The translations under genes were made by a program, and so were the position numbers. This document shows positions 1 through 8,188 of a stretch of DNA of 64,000 nucleotides, in pieces (the first letter of the stretch is position 1; each line of letters opens with the position of its first letter). The stretch spans positions 62,001 to 126,000 of the forward strand of contig JAVJSF010000014.1 of assembly GCA_040219555.1 (NCBI GenBank), read 5' to 3'. Source of the stretch: JAVJSF01 sp040219555 (GTDB taxonomy: Bacteria > Actinomycetota > Thermoleophilia > Miltoncostaeales > Miltoncostaeaceae). The notes under the pieces were generated by a model, which saw only the letters and a list, made by a program, of their open reading frames with translations, was not told where the DNA came from and ran no database searches.

Positions 1-1
1 C

Positions 2-1015
2 GGGGACCTGGCGCTGGCGTTCGTCGACATCGACCGCTTCCGCCAGGTCAACCAGAGCCACGGTCACGCCGTGGGCGACCGCGTGCTGGCCGACGTCGCC
101 GCGCGCCTGCTTGCCGAGGCCGGGCCGGACGATGTCCTCGGCCGCACCGGAGGTGAGGAGTTCGCGTGGCTCTCGCCGCGGCCCGGGGTCGAGCTGCTGA
201 ACGCTCTGGACCGGGCGCGGGAGGCCATCGCGGACGGCGCGGTGGGCGGTGTCGAGGCCGTCACCGTGTCGGCGGGCCTCTGCGACATGGGGCAGGCCGG
301 CTCCCGGGACGAACTGGAGCGTTTCGCAGAGGGCGCGCTCTACTGGGCCAAGCAGCACGGGCGCGACGTGGCGCTGGCGTACACGCCTGAGGTGGTGGAG
401 GTGCTGTCGGCCGACGAGCGCGCCGAGCACCTCGGGCGCTCGCAGGCTCTGCAGAGCATCCGCGTCCTGGCGCGCGCCGTGGACGCCAAGGATCCCTCGA
501 CGCTGCGCCACTCCGAGCGCGTGGCCGACCTGGCCGTGGCGATCGGCACCGCCCTCGGCTGGGGGAGCGAGCGCCTGGTGGCCCTGCGCGAGGCGGGGCT
601 TGTGCACGACGTCGGCAAGATCGGCGTCCCCGACGCGATCCTCTTCAAGCCGTCGCGGCTCACCGAGGGCGAGTACCGGGAGATCATGCGCCACGCGACG
701 ATCGGCGCCGAGATCCTCACCGACGTCCTCTCGGCCGAGCAGGTGTCCTGGGTTCGCGGGCACCACGAGCGCTGGGACGGCGGGGGGTATCCGGACGCCC
801 TGGCGGGCGAGGACATCCCGCTCGGTGCCTGCGTGCTGGGCCTCGCCGACGCGTGGGACGTGATGACCTCCGAGCGGCCGTACCACGAGCCCCTCGGCTG
901 CGACGCCGCCCTGGCCGAGTGCCGCCGCTGTGCGGGCGGCCAGTTCGCGCCGGAGGCCGTGGCTGCCATCGAGCGCCTCGTCGCGGCCGGGGTCGTGCCG
1001 ATGCGCGGGGCCTGA
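2..1015 (+). CDS. GGDEF/HD-GYP c-di-GMP signalling protein (5' end cut by window)
   Basis: The reading frame is open from base 2, so the start lies before the window; 337 residues are visible. The first ~100 residues are the C-terminal half of a GGDEF domain: the metal-binding DIDRF segment, then GGEEF near visible residue 50. The inhibitory RxxD site is absent (GPDD in its place). An HD domain follows, with RHSERVADLA, HDVGKIGVPD and HHERWDGGGYPD; the GYP signature is intact, as in c-di-GMP phosphodiesterases. The protein could therefore both make and degrade c-di-GMP, or one half may be regulatory. It ends 22 bases before a convergent sensor-kinase gene. Any N-terminal sensor domain is unseen. 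Confidence 0.88.
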   Translation, partial: GDLALAFVDIDRFRQVNQSHGHAVGDRVLADVAARLLAEAGPDDVLGRTGGEEFAWLSPRPGVELLNALDRAREAIADGAVGGVEAVTVSAGLCDMGQAGSRDELERFAEGALYWAKQHGRDVALAYTPEVVEVLSADERAEHLGRSQALQSIRVLARAVDAKDPSTLRHSERVADLAVAIGTALGWGSERLVALREAGLVHDVGKIGVPDAILFKPSRLTEGEYREIMRHATIGAEILTDVLSAEQVSWVRGHHERWDGGGYPDALAGEDIPLGACVLGLADAWDVMTSERPYHEPLGCDAALAECRRCAGGQFAPEAVAAIERLVAAGVVPMRGA

Positions 1016-1037
1016 GGGCGCACGGCCGGGGCGGGTC

Positions 1038-2372
1038 TCAGCCCCCCGGGAGCCGCACCGTGAACATGCCGCCGGGGCCCGGCGAGGCGGTGACATCGCC
1101 GCCGGCGGACTGCGCCAGCCGGCGGGCCAGCGCCAGCCCGAGGCCGGCCCCCGACCCGTCGCTCGCGCCCGCCGACCCGTGGCGGCCGGGCTCGAAGATC
1201 GCCTCCAACTCGTCCTCGGGTACGCCCGGCCCATCGTCTGCGATGCGGATCACCACGGCACCCTCGGCGCGCGCGATCTCGACCTCGATGGACGTCACCG
1301 CGTGGCGGCACGCGTTCTCGATCACGGGGACCAGAACGCGGACCCCGAGGGCGCGGTCGACCCCGGCGGTGATCCCGTCGGCCGCGGGGATGATGCGCAG
1401 CGCGACGCCCCGGTCGACCGCCAGGCGCCGGCACGCGCGGACGGCCTCGCCGGCCAGCTCGCCGGCGGGGGAGACCCCCCGCGCCGAGTCCCCCCGCGCG
1501 CGCGCCGCCTCGAGCAGGGTTTCGATGGTGTGCTCGAGCCGGTCGGCGCCCTCGGCGATCTGGCCCAGGGAGCCCCGGTAGTCGGCCCCATCGCGCGGCC
1601 TGCGCAGGGCCAGGTCCACCTCGGCCCTGATCTGCGCCAGGGGGGTGCGCAGCTCATGGGAGACCTCGGCGGTGAGCTGGCGTTCCCGGCGGACGCCGGC
1701 CGCGACCCGGTCGAGCAGGCCGTCCAGGGTGGCGGCCAGCTCGCCGATCTCGTCGTCGCGCGCCCCCATCGCGAACCGGCGGTCCAGGTCGCGGTCGCTC
1801 CAGCTGGCGGCGTCGCGCGTCATGCGGAGGATCGGCTGGAAGGCCGCTCGCAGGAGCAGGCGCGCGGCGACGGCCGTGGCCGCCAGGATGACCAGGGCCA
1901 TGGCCAGTGAGATCAGCAGGGCGCGCTCGCTGATGCGCTCATACGGGGCCAGCGGGACGCCGGCCACCACGGTGCCCACGCGGCGGCCCTGGTCCATGAT
2001 CGGTAGGGCGTGCAGGAGTGTGGAGGGCGACCTCACGCGCGCGCTGGTGCCTCCCTGACTCGCCAGATCGAGCGCCGCGGTGCGCACCGCCGGGTCGACA
2101 CGGGGCTCGCTCACCGGGACGGCGCCCTCGATGATCCATGCCCGGGTCTCCAGCGTTGCGCCCGCTCGCGGTTGGCCCGTCACCCGTCCGTCGACGACCC
2201 GTACCGCGGCCAGTTCCTGGGCGGCCCGGCCGCGCACCACCGTGGCCGCGTCCGCATCCAGCTGCCACGCCAGCAGGACGTTGAAGGCGGCCAGGGTGAC
2301 CGCCAGCGTCACCCCGACGATGGCCAGGACGGTGACCAGCAGCCGCACCCGCAGAGTGGTGGGGCGCCTCAT
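1038..2372 (-). CDS. Sensor histidine kinase of a two-component system
   Basis: A 444-residue membrane kinase. Two membrane segments (about residues 10-36 and 150-174) flank a ~110-residue extracytoplasmic region. A HAMP region follows, then a HisKA domain with the phospho-acceptor His239 in VSHELRTPL. The ATPase domain has an N-box (ENACRHA), a G1 box (DDGPGVPE) and a G2 box (GAGLGLALARRL). The ATG overlaps the stop of the upstream response regulator as ATGA, so the two are translationally coupled and certainly partners. The layout matches small EnvZ/BaeS-like kinases. The signal cannot be read from the sequence. Confidence 0.9.
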   Translation of the reverse strand: MRRPTTLRVRLLVTVLAIVGVTLAVTLAAFNVLLAWQLDADAATVVRGRAAQELAAVRVVDGRVTGQPRAGATLETRAWIIEGAVPVSEPRVDPAVRTAALDLASQGGTSARVRSPSTLLHALPIMDQGRRVGTVVAGVPLAPYERISERALLISLAMALVILAATAVAARLLLRAAFQPILRMTRDAASWSDRDLDRRFAMGARDDEIGELAATLDGLLDRVAAGVRRERQLTAEVSHELRTPLAQIRAEVDLALRRPRDGADYRGSLGQIAEGADRLEHTIETLLEAARARGDSARGVSPAGELAGEAVRACRRLAVDRGVALRIIPAADGITAGVDRALGVRVLVPVIENACRHAVTSIEVEIARAEGAVVIRIADDGPGVPEDELEAIFEPGRHGSAGASDGSGAGLGLALARRLAQSAGGDVTASPGPGGMFTVRLPGG

Positions 2373-3040
2373 CCGATTCGGTAGCCCACCCCGTGGACGG
2401 TGTCGAGGGCCGGCGCGCCGGGGAGTTCGCGGAGCTTGCGCCGGAGGCGCAGGATGTACGCGTCCAGGGTGTTGTCGTTCACGATCGCGCCGGCCGGCCA
2501 GCCGGCCCGCATCAGGTCGCGGCGGCGCACCGCGGATCCCGGGTTCGCGAACAGGGCCGCCAGCAGGCGGAACTCGGTGGGGGTCAGTCGCACCTGCGCG
2601 TCGCCACGGTGCAGCGCGTGTGTGGCCGGATCCAGCGTGGCTCCGCCGACGGCGACGCCGGGCCGCGGCCCGGCCCGGCGCATGAGGGCGCGCAGGCGCG
2701 CCACCAGTTCGTCCAGGGCGAACGGCTTGGTGAGGTAATCGTCGCCGCCGGCATCGAAGCCCGCGAGGCGGTCGACCAGCGCGTCGCGCGCGGTCAGGAA
2801 GAGCACCGGTGTGTCGACACCGCGGGCCCGGAGGGCCTGACACACATCGCGCCCGTCCGAGTCGGGGAGCCCGATGTCGATGATGAGCGCCGCGGGCGGC
2901 GGGTCGGCGCTGGCGTGCACGATCAACTCGGCTCCCGTCGCGACGCCGACGCACCGCAGGCCCTCGTCCACCAGTCCCCGCGTCAGCACCGAGCGCAGTG
3001 CGGCGTCGTCCTCGGCGGCGACGACGAGCGGCTCGAGCAC
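2369..3040 (-). CDS. OmpR/PhoB-family response regulator
   Basis: A 223-residue transcriptional regulator. The receiver domain (1-115) has the acidic pair EDD at 10-12, phospho-acceptor Asp55 in IIDIGLPD, the conserved Thr in FLTARD and Lys in TKPF. The winged-helix DNA-binding domain (about 130-223) has the LTPTEFRLLAAL and TVHGVGYRIG signatures. I chose GTG at 3040 because the protein then begins just before the first receiver beta strand (MLEPLVVAAEDD); the frame is open upstream without further homology. It is first in a two-gene operon with the kinase and starts shortly after the thioesterase gene on the same strand. Confidence 0.9.
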   Translation of the reverse strand: MLEPLVVAAEDDAALRSVLTRGLVDEGLRCVGVATGAELIVHASADPPPAALIIDIGLPDSDGRDVCQALRARGVDTPVLFLTARDALVDRLAGFDAGGDDYLTKPFALDELVARLRALMRRAGPRPGVAVGGATLDPATHALHRGDAQVRLTPTEFRLLAALFANPGSAVRRRDLMRAGWPAGAIVNDNTLDAYILRLRRKLRELPGAPALDTVHGVGYRIG

Positions 3041-3045
3041 GGGCC

Positions 3046-3411
3046 CTATTCCTCGGGCGGGATCACCATGGGCGCGCGCTCGGCGTCCATGGCGACCATG
3101 GTGAACAGTCCCACCGTGCAGAGCTCGTTCTCCCCGCTGATGGGACTCTCGCGGCGCACCTCCACCCGCACCTTCATGCTGGTGCGACCCACGTCGGTGA
3201 CCACCGCGTGGATGTCCACTAGGTCGCCGTGGCGGATGGGCACCTGGAACGAGAGGTCCGAGATCGCCGCGGTGACCACGGTCGAGCGGGCGCGTCGCAT
3301 CGCCGCGTACCCTGCGGCCTTGTCCATCCACGACATCAGGGTCCCGCCGAACAGGGTTCCCTGCGGGTTGGTGTCGGACGGGAAGACCGACTCCAGCAGA
3401 CGCGCTTCCAT
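3046..3411 (-). CDS. Acyl-CoA thioesterase, hotdog fold (YciA/BACH type)
   Basis: A 121-residue single hotdog domain. It has the family segments FPSDTNPQGTLFGGTLMSWMD, with the Asn and Gly-rich loop that bind CoA and the Asp of the active site, and later the LSFQVPIRHGD strand. Such enzymes hydrolyse short- to long-chain acyl-CoA in the cytoplasm. Length is normal for the family. It lies just upstream of the response regulator on the same strand (six bases between them with the GTG start), so the three genes may be co-transcribed. Substrate preference cannot be inferred. Confidence 0.85.
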   Translation of the reverse strand: MEARLLESVFPSDTNPQGTLFGGTLMSWMDKAAGYAAMRRARSTVVTAAISDLSFQVPIRHGDLVDIHAVVTDVGRTSMKVRVEVRRESPISGENELCTVGLFTMVAMDAERAPMVIPPEE

Positions 3412-3518
3412 CTGTGACCTTCCCGGCTTGCGGTGGGTGCTGCCGTTCAGGTTACCTGTGGGCCATACGGAATCGTCGGCGCGAGGCTGGTCCCCGCGTC
3501 CGCCTCAGGGAGGCTCGC

Positions 3519-3932
3519 GTGCTCTCGGACTTCAAGCAGTTCCTGCTGCGCGGCAATCTCGTGGCCCTCGCCGTGGCCGTGGTCGTAGGCGTCGCCTTCA
3601 ACGATGTGGTCCAGTCGCTCGTGGCCAACATCATCACCCCGTTGATCGCGGCCCTCGGTGGCGAGCCCGACTTCGCGGAGCTGAGCTTCGAGATCAACAA
3701 CAGCACGTTCACCTACGGCCTCTTCATCAACGCGCTCGTGGCCTTCGCGGTGATCGCCGCGGTGGTCTTCTTCCTCGTGGTGCGGCCCGTCAACCACATG
3801 ATGGAGCGCATGAACCGGGAGGAGCCGGAGGACCCCACGATGACCAAGTGTCCCGCGTGCCGGATGGAGATCCCCATCGATGCCACGCGCTGCGGGCACT
3901 GCACCAGCGAGGTCGTCGCGGGGGCCTCCTGA
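3519..3932 (+). CDS. mscL: Large-conductance mechanosensitive channel with C-terminal zinc ribbon
   Basis: A 137-residue MscL, the pentameric pore that opens under membrane tension during osmotic downshock. The N-terminal amphipathic SDFKQFLLRGN, the TM1 stretch LALAVAVVVGVAFNDVV and the TM2 stretch around 68-92 are all present. GTG at 3519 is chosen because AGGGAGG (3507-3513) sits five bases before it. The unusual part is the tail: after TM2 the usual cytoplasmic helix is followed by CPAC and CGHC pairs 14 residues apart, a compact zinc-ribbon-like module. Typical MscL has no cysteines there. Confidence 0.92.
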   Translation: MLSDFKQFLLRGNLVALAVAVVVGVAFNDVVQSLVANIITPLIAALGGEPDFAELSFEINNSTFTYGLFINALVAFAVIAAVVFFLVVRPVNHMMERMNREEPEDPTMTKCPACRMEIPIDATRCGHCTSEVVAGAS

Positions 3933-3973
3933 CCGGACTCCCCGACGGCGTGCCCGGCGGCATCGTCGCGACG

Positions 3974-5014
3974 ATGCTCGTCGGGCCCTGCCGGGACATC
4001 GGCGCCGAGGCGCTGGCGTCGGTGGTCGGGTGGGTCGACGGGTGCCTGCTGATCGACACCGGCGCCGGCGACGGCAGCTTCGAGGCCATGTGCGCGGCGG
4101 CGGGACCCAAGGCCATCCCCTCGGCGTGGACCTGGACCGACGACTTCGCCGCCGCGCGCAACTTCTCCCTGGACGAGGCCGAGCGGATCGGCGCCGGCTG
4201 GGCGGTCACCATCGACCCGGACGAGCGCCTGAGCGTGGACGGCCCATCGCTGCGGGCATTCCTGCGGTCCACCGAGGCGGGGTGCATCCTGATCCCGGAC
4301 GCCTCGCGCACCTACTTCAAGGAGCGCATCGTCCGCCTGCCATGCCCGGTGCGCTACGTGGGCCCGGTGCACGAGGCGTTCGCCGGCTACCGGGTGGGCA
4401 CGGCACGCTACGGCGACGCCCACTTCACCGAGCTGCCCAAGTCCGCCGAGGCGCTCGAGCGCAAGACCCGGCGCGACGTGGCGGTGCTCCAGCGGCACAC
4501 GCGCACGGTGCGCGACGATCCGCGCTGGTTCTACTACCTCGGCGACGGACTCCAGCGCCTGGGGCGCACCGACGAGGCCATCGCCGCATTCCGCTCCTGC
4601 TGGGAGCTGCGCGGCTGGGCTGAGGAGTCGGCCTGGGCCTGCTACCGGGCCGCCGAGTGCGAGCTGGTGCGCGGGCGCCACCACGAGGTCATCGACTGGT
4701 GCGCCCGCGGGCTGACGCGCCACCCGGGCGTGGCCGAGTTGCCATGGCTGGCCGCGGTGGCCGCGTACCGCGCCGGCCGCCCGGCCGATGCCGCGGCGTG
4801 GGCGCGCATGTCGGTGGCGCTGGGGAAGGCGGGTGGCGCGGGGGGGTCGGTGGAGCGGATCGGCTTCCACCACCCGCCCGGTGAGTACGAGGGGCCCTAT
4901 GACGTGCTGCGCTTCGCGCTGCGCGCGCTCGGGGACGCCGCAGGGGCGGACCGCGCCGAGGCGGACTACCTGCGGGCCAAGGCCATGCGCGAGGGCCGCG
5001 CGGCACCCGCCTGA
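3974..5014 (+). CDS. Family-2-like glycosyltransferase with TPR-like C-terminal half
   Basis: About 346 residues. The N-terminal ~90 residues resemble a short GT-A domain: VDGCLLIDTGAGDGS is the nucleotide-binding strand, and TIDPDER is the DxD-like metal site. The second half contains helical pairs (WFYYLGDGLQRLGRTDEAIAAF and following) that look like tetratricopeptide repeats, as in SunS-type or 'TPR-containing' glycosyltransferases. Start choice is uncertain: ATG 3974 has no clear ribosome site, GTG 3950 is also in frame, and a CTG at 3929 would overlap the mscL stop as CTGA behind a GGGGG stretch. The acceptor is unknown. Confidence 0.75.
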   Translation: MLVGPCRDIGAEALASVVGWVDGCLLIDTGAGDGSFEAMCAAAGPKAIPSAWTWTDDFAAARNFSLDEAERIGAGWAVTIDPDERLSVDGPSLRAFLRSTEAGCILIPDASRTYFKERIVRLPCPVRYVGPVHEAFAGYRVGTARYGDAHFTELPKSAEALERKTRRDVAVLQRHTRTVRDDPRWFYYLGDGLQRLGRTDEAIAAFRSCWELRGWAEESAWACYRAAECELVRGRHHEVIDWCARGLTRHPGVAELPWLAAVAAYRAGRPADAAAWARMSVALGKAGGAGGSVERIGFHHPPGEYEGPYDVLRFALRALGDAAGADRAEADYLRAKAMREGRAAPA

Positions 5015-5027
5015 GCGGATCTGCGGC

Positions 5028-5033
5028 TAACAT
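5028..5033 (+). promoter_or_regulatory. Putative -10 box TAACAT of tRNA-Gly
   Basis: TAACAT lies 10 bases before the mature 5' end of the tRNA. The identical hexamer sits at the same distance before tRNA-Thr (18729). No convincing -35 box is visible. Confidence 0.45.
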
Positions 5034-5043
5034 GGGCGGCCGT

Positions 5044-5114
5044 GCGGGTGTAGCTCAATGGTAGAGCAATGGCCTTCCAAGCCACAGACGGGGGTTCGAT
5101 TCCCCTCACCCGCT
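5044..5114 (+). tRNA. tRNA-Gly (anticodon TCC)
   Basis: A full cloverleaf can be drawn. The acceptor stem GCGGGTG pairs with CACCCGC at 5107-5113. The D stem is GCTC/GAGC. The anticodon loop CTTCCAA at 5074-5080 has TCC at 5076-5078. The T arm contains GGTTCGATTCC. The discriminator base is T. No CCA is encoded. Confidence 0.96.
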
Positions 5115-5131
5115 TGCGGCTGCCGGCCCGC

Positions 5132-6037
5132 CTACCGCAGCGCCAGGCCCTCCTCGTGGAAGCGCCTCGCGCGCAGGAGGTTCTCGGCGTCCGGACCGTT
5201 GCCCTCCACCCCCGGGACCTCCAGGAACACCGGCAGGTGCTGGATGGCCGGGCAGCCCAGGATGCTGCGCATCCCGTCGGCGCCGATCTCGCCGTCGCCC
5301 AGGTTCTCGTGGCGGTCGCGGTTGGAGCCGAACGGCGTCTTGGAGTCGTTCAGGTGGAAGCACCGCAGCCGGTCCAGTCCCACGACGGCGTCGAACTCGT
5401 CCATGACGCGGTCGACCCCTCCGGGCTCGTGCACCGGGAATCCCGAGGCGAACAGGTGCTGGGTGTCCAGGCAGAAGCCCACCCGGTCCGGTGAGCCCAC
5501 CGCGTCGAAGACCGCGCGCAACTGCTCGAAGGTGCGCCCGATGGTGCTGCCGGCGCCGGCGGTGTTCTCGAGGAAGACGCAGCAGGACCCCGGGGCCGCC
5601 TCCAGCGCCTCGGCGATGCCGAGCCCGATGCGCCCGATGGCCTCGTCCTCGGTGCTGCCCTTGTAGGCGCCCACGTGGAGCACCACCCCCGACAGCCCGA
5701 GCCGCTCGCCGATGACCAGGTGCTGGGTCAGGCTCTCGATGGATGAGCGGTAGATGTTGCGCGTCCGCGTGGCCGGCTTGTTGGGCGGGCCGGTGGGCAC
5801 CTCGGCATCCGGCGCGCCCAGGTTCATCAGGTAGAGCCCGTGGCTCACCAGGGGGCCGAGACCGTGCTCGGCCACGCCGGCGCGGAAGGCCTCGATCTCC
5901 GCATCGGTGTGGTTGATGGGCTTCCAGGTGCGCGGGTTGTGGGTGAACACCTGGAGGGTGTCGCAGCCGATGTCCAGCCCGCGCCCCACGGCCTTGCTGA
6001 TGCCTCCCGAGGAGGACACGTGGGCACCGAATCGCAT
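5132..6037 (-). CDS. nfo: Endonuclease IV (AP endonuclease)
   Basis: A 301-residue TIM-barrel AP endonuclease that incises DNA 5' to abasic sites in base-excision repair. Family segments are clear: MRFGAHVSSSGGI at the N-terminus, HNPRTWKP, the metal ligands in LHVGAY, FLENTAGAG, CLDTQHLFASG, HLNDSKTPFGSNRDRHENLGDGEIG, and FLEVPG near the end. Length is typical. The ATG at 6037 has no ribosome site; instead a TAGGAT box ends six bases upstream, suggesting a leaderless mRNA. It diverges from gltX across only 17 bases. Confidence 0.96.
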   Translation of the reverse strand: MRFGAHVSSSGGISKAVGRGLDIGCDTLQVFTHNPRTWKPINHTDAEIEAFRAGVAEHGLGPLVSHGLYLMNLGAPDAEVPTGPPNKPATRTRNIYRSSIESLTQHLVIGERLGLSGVVLHVGAYKGSTEDEAIGRIGLGIAEALEAAPGSCCVFLENTAGAGSTIGRTFEQLRAVFDAVGSPDRVGFCLDTQHLFASGFPVHEPGGVDRVMDEFDAVVGLDRLRCFHLNDSKTPFGSNRDRHENLGDGEIGADGMRSILGCPAIQHLPVFLEVPGVEGNGPDAENLLRARRFHEEGLALR

Positions 6038-6042
6038 GTGTC

Positions 6043-6049
6043 TATCCTA
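6043..6049. promoter_or_regulatory. Overlapping divergent -10 boxes for nfo and gltX
   Basis: The seven bases TATCCTA read as TATCCT towards gltX (6043-6048) and as TAGGAT towards nfo (6049-6044). Each fits the local TAnnnT pattern and sits six bases from its ATG, so both transcripts would start at or near the start codon. Neither gene has a Shine-Dalgarno sequence, which fits leaderless translation. Confidence 0.55.
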
Positions 6050-6054
6050 CGGGC

Positions 6055-7527
6055 ATGGCGAGAGAGCGTAGGGACATCACGGGGCCGGTGCGCGTCCGTT
6101 TCGCACCCAGCCCCACGGGCAGCCTGCACGTGGGAGGGGCGCGGGCCGCCCTGTTCAACTGGCTGCTGGCGCGCAACACCGGCGGCACCTTCGTGCTGCG
6201 ACTGGAGGACACCGACCGGGAGCGCTCGACGCCCGAGAGCGAGGCCGAGATCCTGCGGGCGCTGGGCTGGCTGGGGCTGGACTGGGACGAGGGCCCCCTG
6301 CGCCAGAGCGAGCGGGGCGACGTCTACGCGGCGGCCGTGGATCGCCTGCGGGCCACCGGGGCGGTCTACGCGGCGTGGGAGACCGACGAGGAACTGGACG
6401 CGCAGCGCGCCGCGGCGCGTGCCGATAAGCGCGCCCCTGTGGTGCGCGGCCGGCGCGACTGGCCGGCCGAGGACATCGCCCGCTTCGAGGCCGAGGGCCG
6501 CCGGCCGGTGTGGCGCTTCGCCGTGCCGCTGCCGGGCGAGACCGTCATCGAGGACTACGTGCGCGGCACCGTGACCTTCGGGCACGACAACATCGAGGAC
6601 TTCGTCGTGGCGCGCTCCGACGGGACGCCCACCTACAACCTGGCGGCGGCCGTCGACGACCTCGAGATGGGGATCACCCACGTCGTACGCGGCGAGGACC
6701 ACATCTCCAACACCCCCAAGCAGGTGCTGGTGATGCGCGCGCTGGGGGGCGATGTGCCCGGCTACGCACACATGCCACTCATCCTGGGGCCCGACAAGAA
6801 GCGGCTCTCCAAGCGCCACGGGGCGGCGTCGGTGGAGGACCTGCAGGCCGACGGCTTCCTGCCGCGGGCCGCCGTCAACGCGCTGGCGCTACTCGGGTGG
6901 AGCTTCGACGACAAGACCACCATGTTCACGGTGGACGAACTGATCGAGAAGTTCTCGATCACGCGCGTCTCCAAGAGCCCCGCGGTCTTCGACCTGACCA
7001 AGCTGCGCGTCATCAACGGGCGCCACCTGCGGCTGATCCCCACCGACGAGTTCGCCGAGCTGCTGCTGGAGTGGCTCCGCGCCACCGGCTACCTGGAGGG
7101 CAAGGGGCCGGAGGCCGAGGACCTGGTGCGGCGCACCGCCCCGCTGGTCAAGCGCAAGCTGAGCACCTTCGCCGACTACGACGAGCTGGCCGGCTGGCTC
7201 TTCCGTCCGCTGCACATCGAGGAGGAGGCCTGGGAGGTGGTGACCCGCGACGTGAAGCACTCGATCCAGGTGATCGGCGGCGGGCTCGGCCGGCTCGAGG
7301 CGCTCCCCGAATGGACGCTCGATGCCATCAAGGACGCCCTCCAGGACCAGTTGCACATCCTGGGCGAGGCGGCCAAGGACTTCCTGGAGCCGCAGCGCAT
7401 CGCCATCACGGGGCAGACGGTGAGCACGGGCATCTATGAGAGCCTCGAGCTGCTGGGCCGCGAGGAGGCGCTCAGGCGCTACCGCAGCGCCATGGCGCGC
7501 CTGGCCGAGATCTGGGCAACCGCCTGA
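6055..7527 (+). CDS. gltX: Glutamyl-tRNA synthetase
   Basis: A 490-residue class I synthetase that charges tRNA-Glu, and possibly tRNA-Gln for the amidotransferase route. The HIGH-like motif is in FAPSPTGSLHVGGARAA (about residues 14-30). The KMSKS motif appears as KRLSKRHG near 245. The anticodon-binding helical domain fills the C-terminal third. Length is normal for GltX. ATG 6055 is the first start after the divergent -10 box. It ends eight bases before the next gene on the same strand. Confidence 0.97.
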   Translation: MARERRDITGPVRVRFAPSPTGSLHVGGARAALFNWLLARNTGGTFVLRLEDTDRERSTPESEAEILRALGWLGLDWDEGPLRQSERGDVYAAAVDRLRATGAVYAAWETDEELDAQRAAARADKRAPVVRGRRDWPAEDIARFEAEGRRPVWRFAVPLPGETVIEDYVRGTVTFGHDNIEDFVVARSDGTPTYNLAAAVDDLEMGITHVVRGEDHISNTPKQVLVMRALGGDVPGYAHMPLILGPDKKRLSKRHGAASVEDLQADGFLPRAAVNALALLGWSFDDKTTMFTVDELIEKFSITRVSKSPAVFDLTKLRVINGRHLRLIPTDEFAELLLEWLRATGYLEGKGPEAEDLVRRTAPLVKRKLSTFADYDELAGWLFRPLHIEEEAWEVVTRDVKHSIQVIGGGLGRLEALPEWTLDAIKDALQDQLHILGEAAKDFLEPQRIAITGQTVSTGIYESLELLGREEALRRYRSAMARLAEIWATA

Positions 7528-7535
7528 GGCCTGTC

Positions 7536-7997
7536 GTGCAGCGTCAGATCATGCTCACCGCGGCCGTGATCTTCGGCGCCTTCGGGATCACCGCGCTGGT
7601 TTTCAACCAGACCGGCGTCTCCCGTCAGACCCTCTCGCTGGTCGGTGGCGCGGCCGCCTACCTGTTCCTGGCCGCGGTGGTGGTCATCATGCTGCGCGCC
7701 TGGCGGGTGAAGGGGCGCGACCCGGTGGACGAGGCGATCGCCTTCGTGCGCCGCCACCCGCGCGTGGCCGCCACGGTGGGCCACCCCGCGAACGTGGGGC
7801 ACCCCGAGGGGGAGATCCCCGGCGGCAGCGGCGACGCCCAGGCCAATCTGGACGTGGTGGTCAGCGGCCCGGACGGGCTGGCACGCGTGGACCTGGTGAT
7901 GGTGCGGATGGGCCGCCGGTGGGAGGTCCTCTCCGCCACGCTCACCTCCGAGGGCGAGTGCGTGTCCCTGCGGGAGGGTCCCGTGGAGTCCGCCTGA
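7536..7997 (+). CDS. Small membrane protein with Coa1/Tim21-like tail (tentative)
   Basis: A 153-residue protein with a GTG start. Two membrane segments (about 6-24 and 33-56) are followed by a ~90-residue soluble domain. Its pattern (short helix VDEAIAFVRRHPRV, then glycine turns and beta strands ending GRRWEVLSATL) resembles the Coa1/Tim21 cytochrome-oxidase-assembly fold used by many uncharacterised bacterial proteins. That resemblance is by eye only. It follows gltX by eight bases and precedes the TerC transcription unit. A fold search would settle the assignment. Confidence 0.6.
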   Translation: MQRQIMLTAAVIFGAFGITALVFNQTGVSRQTLSLVGGAAAYLFLAAVVVIMLRAWRVKGRDPVDEAIAFVRRHPRVAATVGHPANVGHPEGEIPGGSGDAQANLDVVVSGPDGLARVDLVMVRMGRRWEVLSATLTSEGECVSLREGPVESA

Positions 7998-8030
7998 CCG
8001 GATCGATTCCGCGCGTCCGGGCCGATCGTC

Positions 8031-8036
8031 TATCGT
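8031..8036 (+). promoter_or_regulatory. Putative -10 box TATCGT of the terC leader
   Basis: TATCGT fits the TAnnnT pattern of this window and ends about six bases before the 5' edge of the riboswitch, which is where its transcript should start. Confidence 0.4.
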
Positions 8037-8041
8037 GCGGC

Positions 8042-8150
8042 GACCGCAAGGGGAGTATCCCTCCGCGGCGCCATCGTCAGTCCGGCCCGCGCGAGGAGAG
8101 CGCCGAGCCCGGTGGTGTCGGCCCTTCACGGGGCGGGAGAGACCTTCGGC
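8042..8150 (+). ncRNA. yybP-ykoY (manganese) riboswitch upstream of terC
   Basis: The leader carries the two conserved blocks of this family in the right order: AAGGGGAGTA at 8048-8057 (5' side of the metal site) and GAGAGACCTTC at 8137-8146 (3' side). Between them lie CATCGTCAGTC, matching the conserved loop, and C/G-rich helices. These RNAs bind Mn2+ and switch on export genes, and TerC-family genes are among their commonest targets. The gene start lies about 40 bases downstream. The next stretch has no U-tract, so control may act on the ribosome site (AAGGAG at 8176). Edges are approximate. Confidence 0.8.
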
Positions 8151-8188
8151 GATGGCCGCCGTTGTGCTGACGTCGAAGGAGCCTTCTG

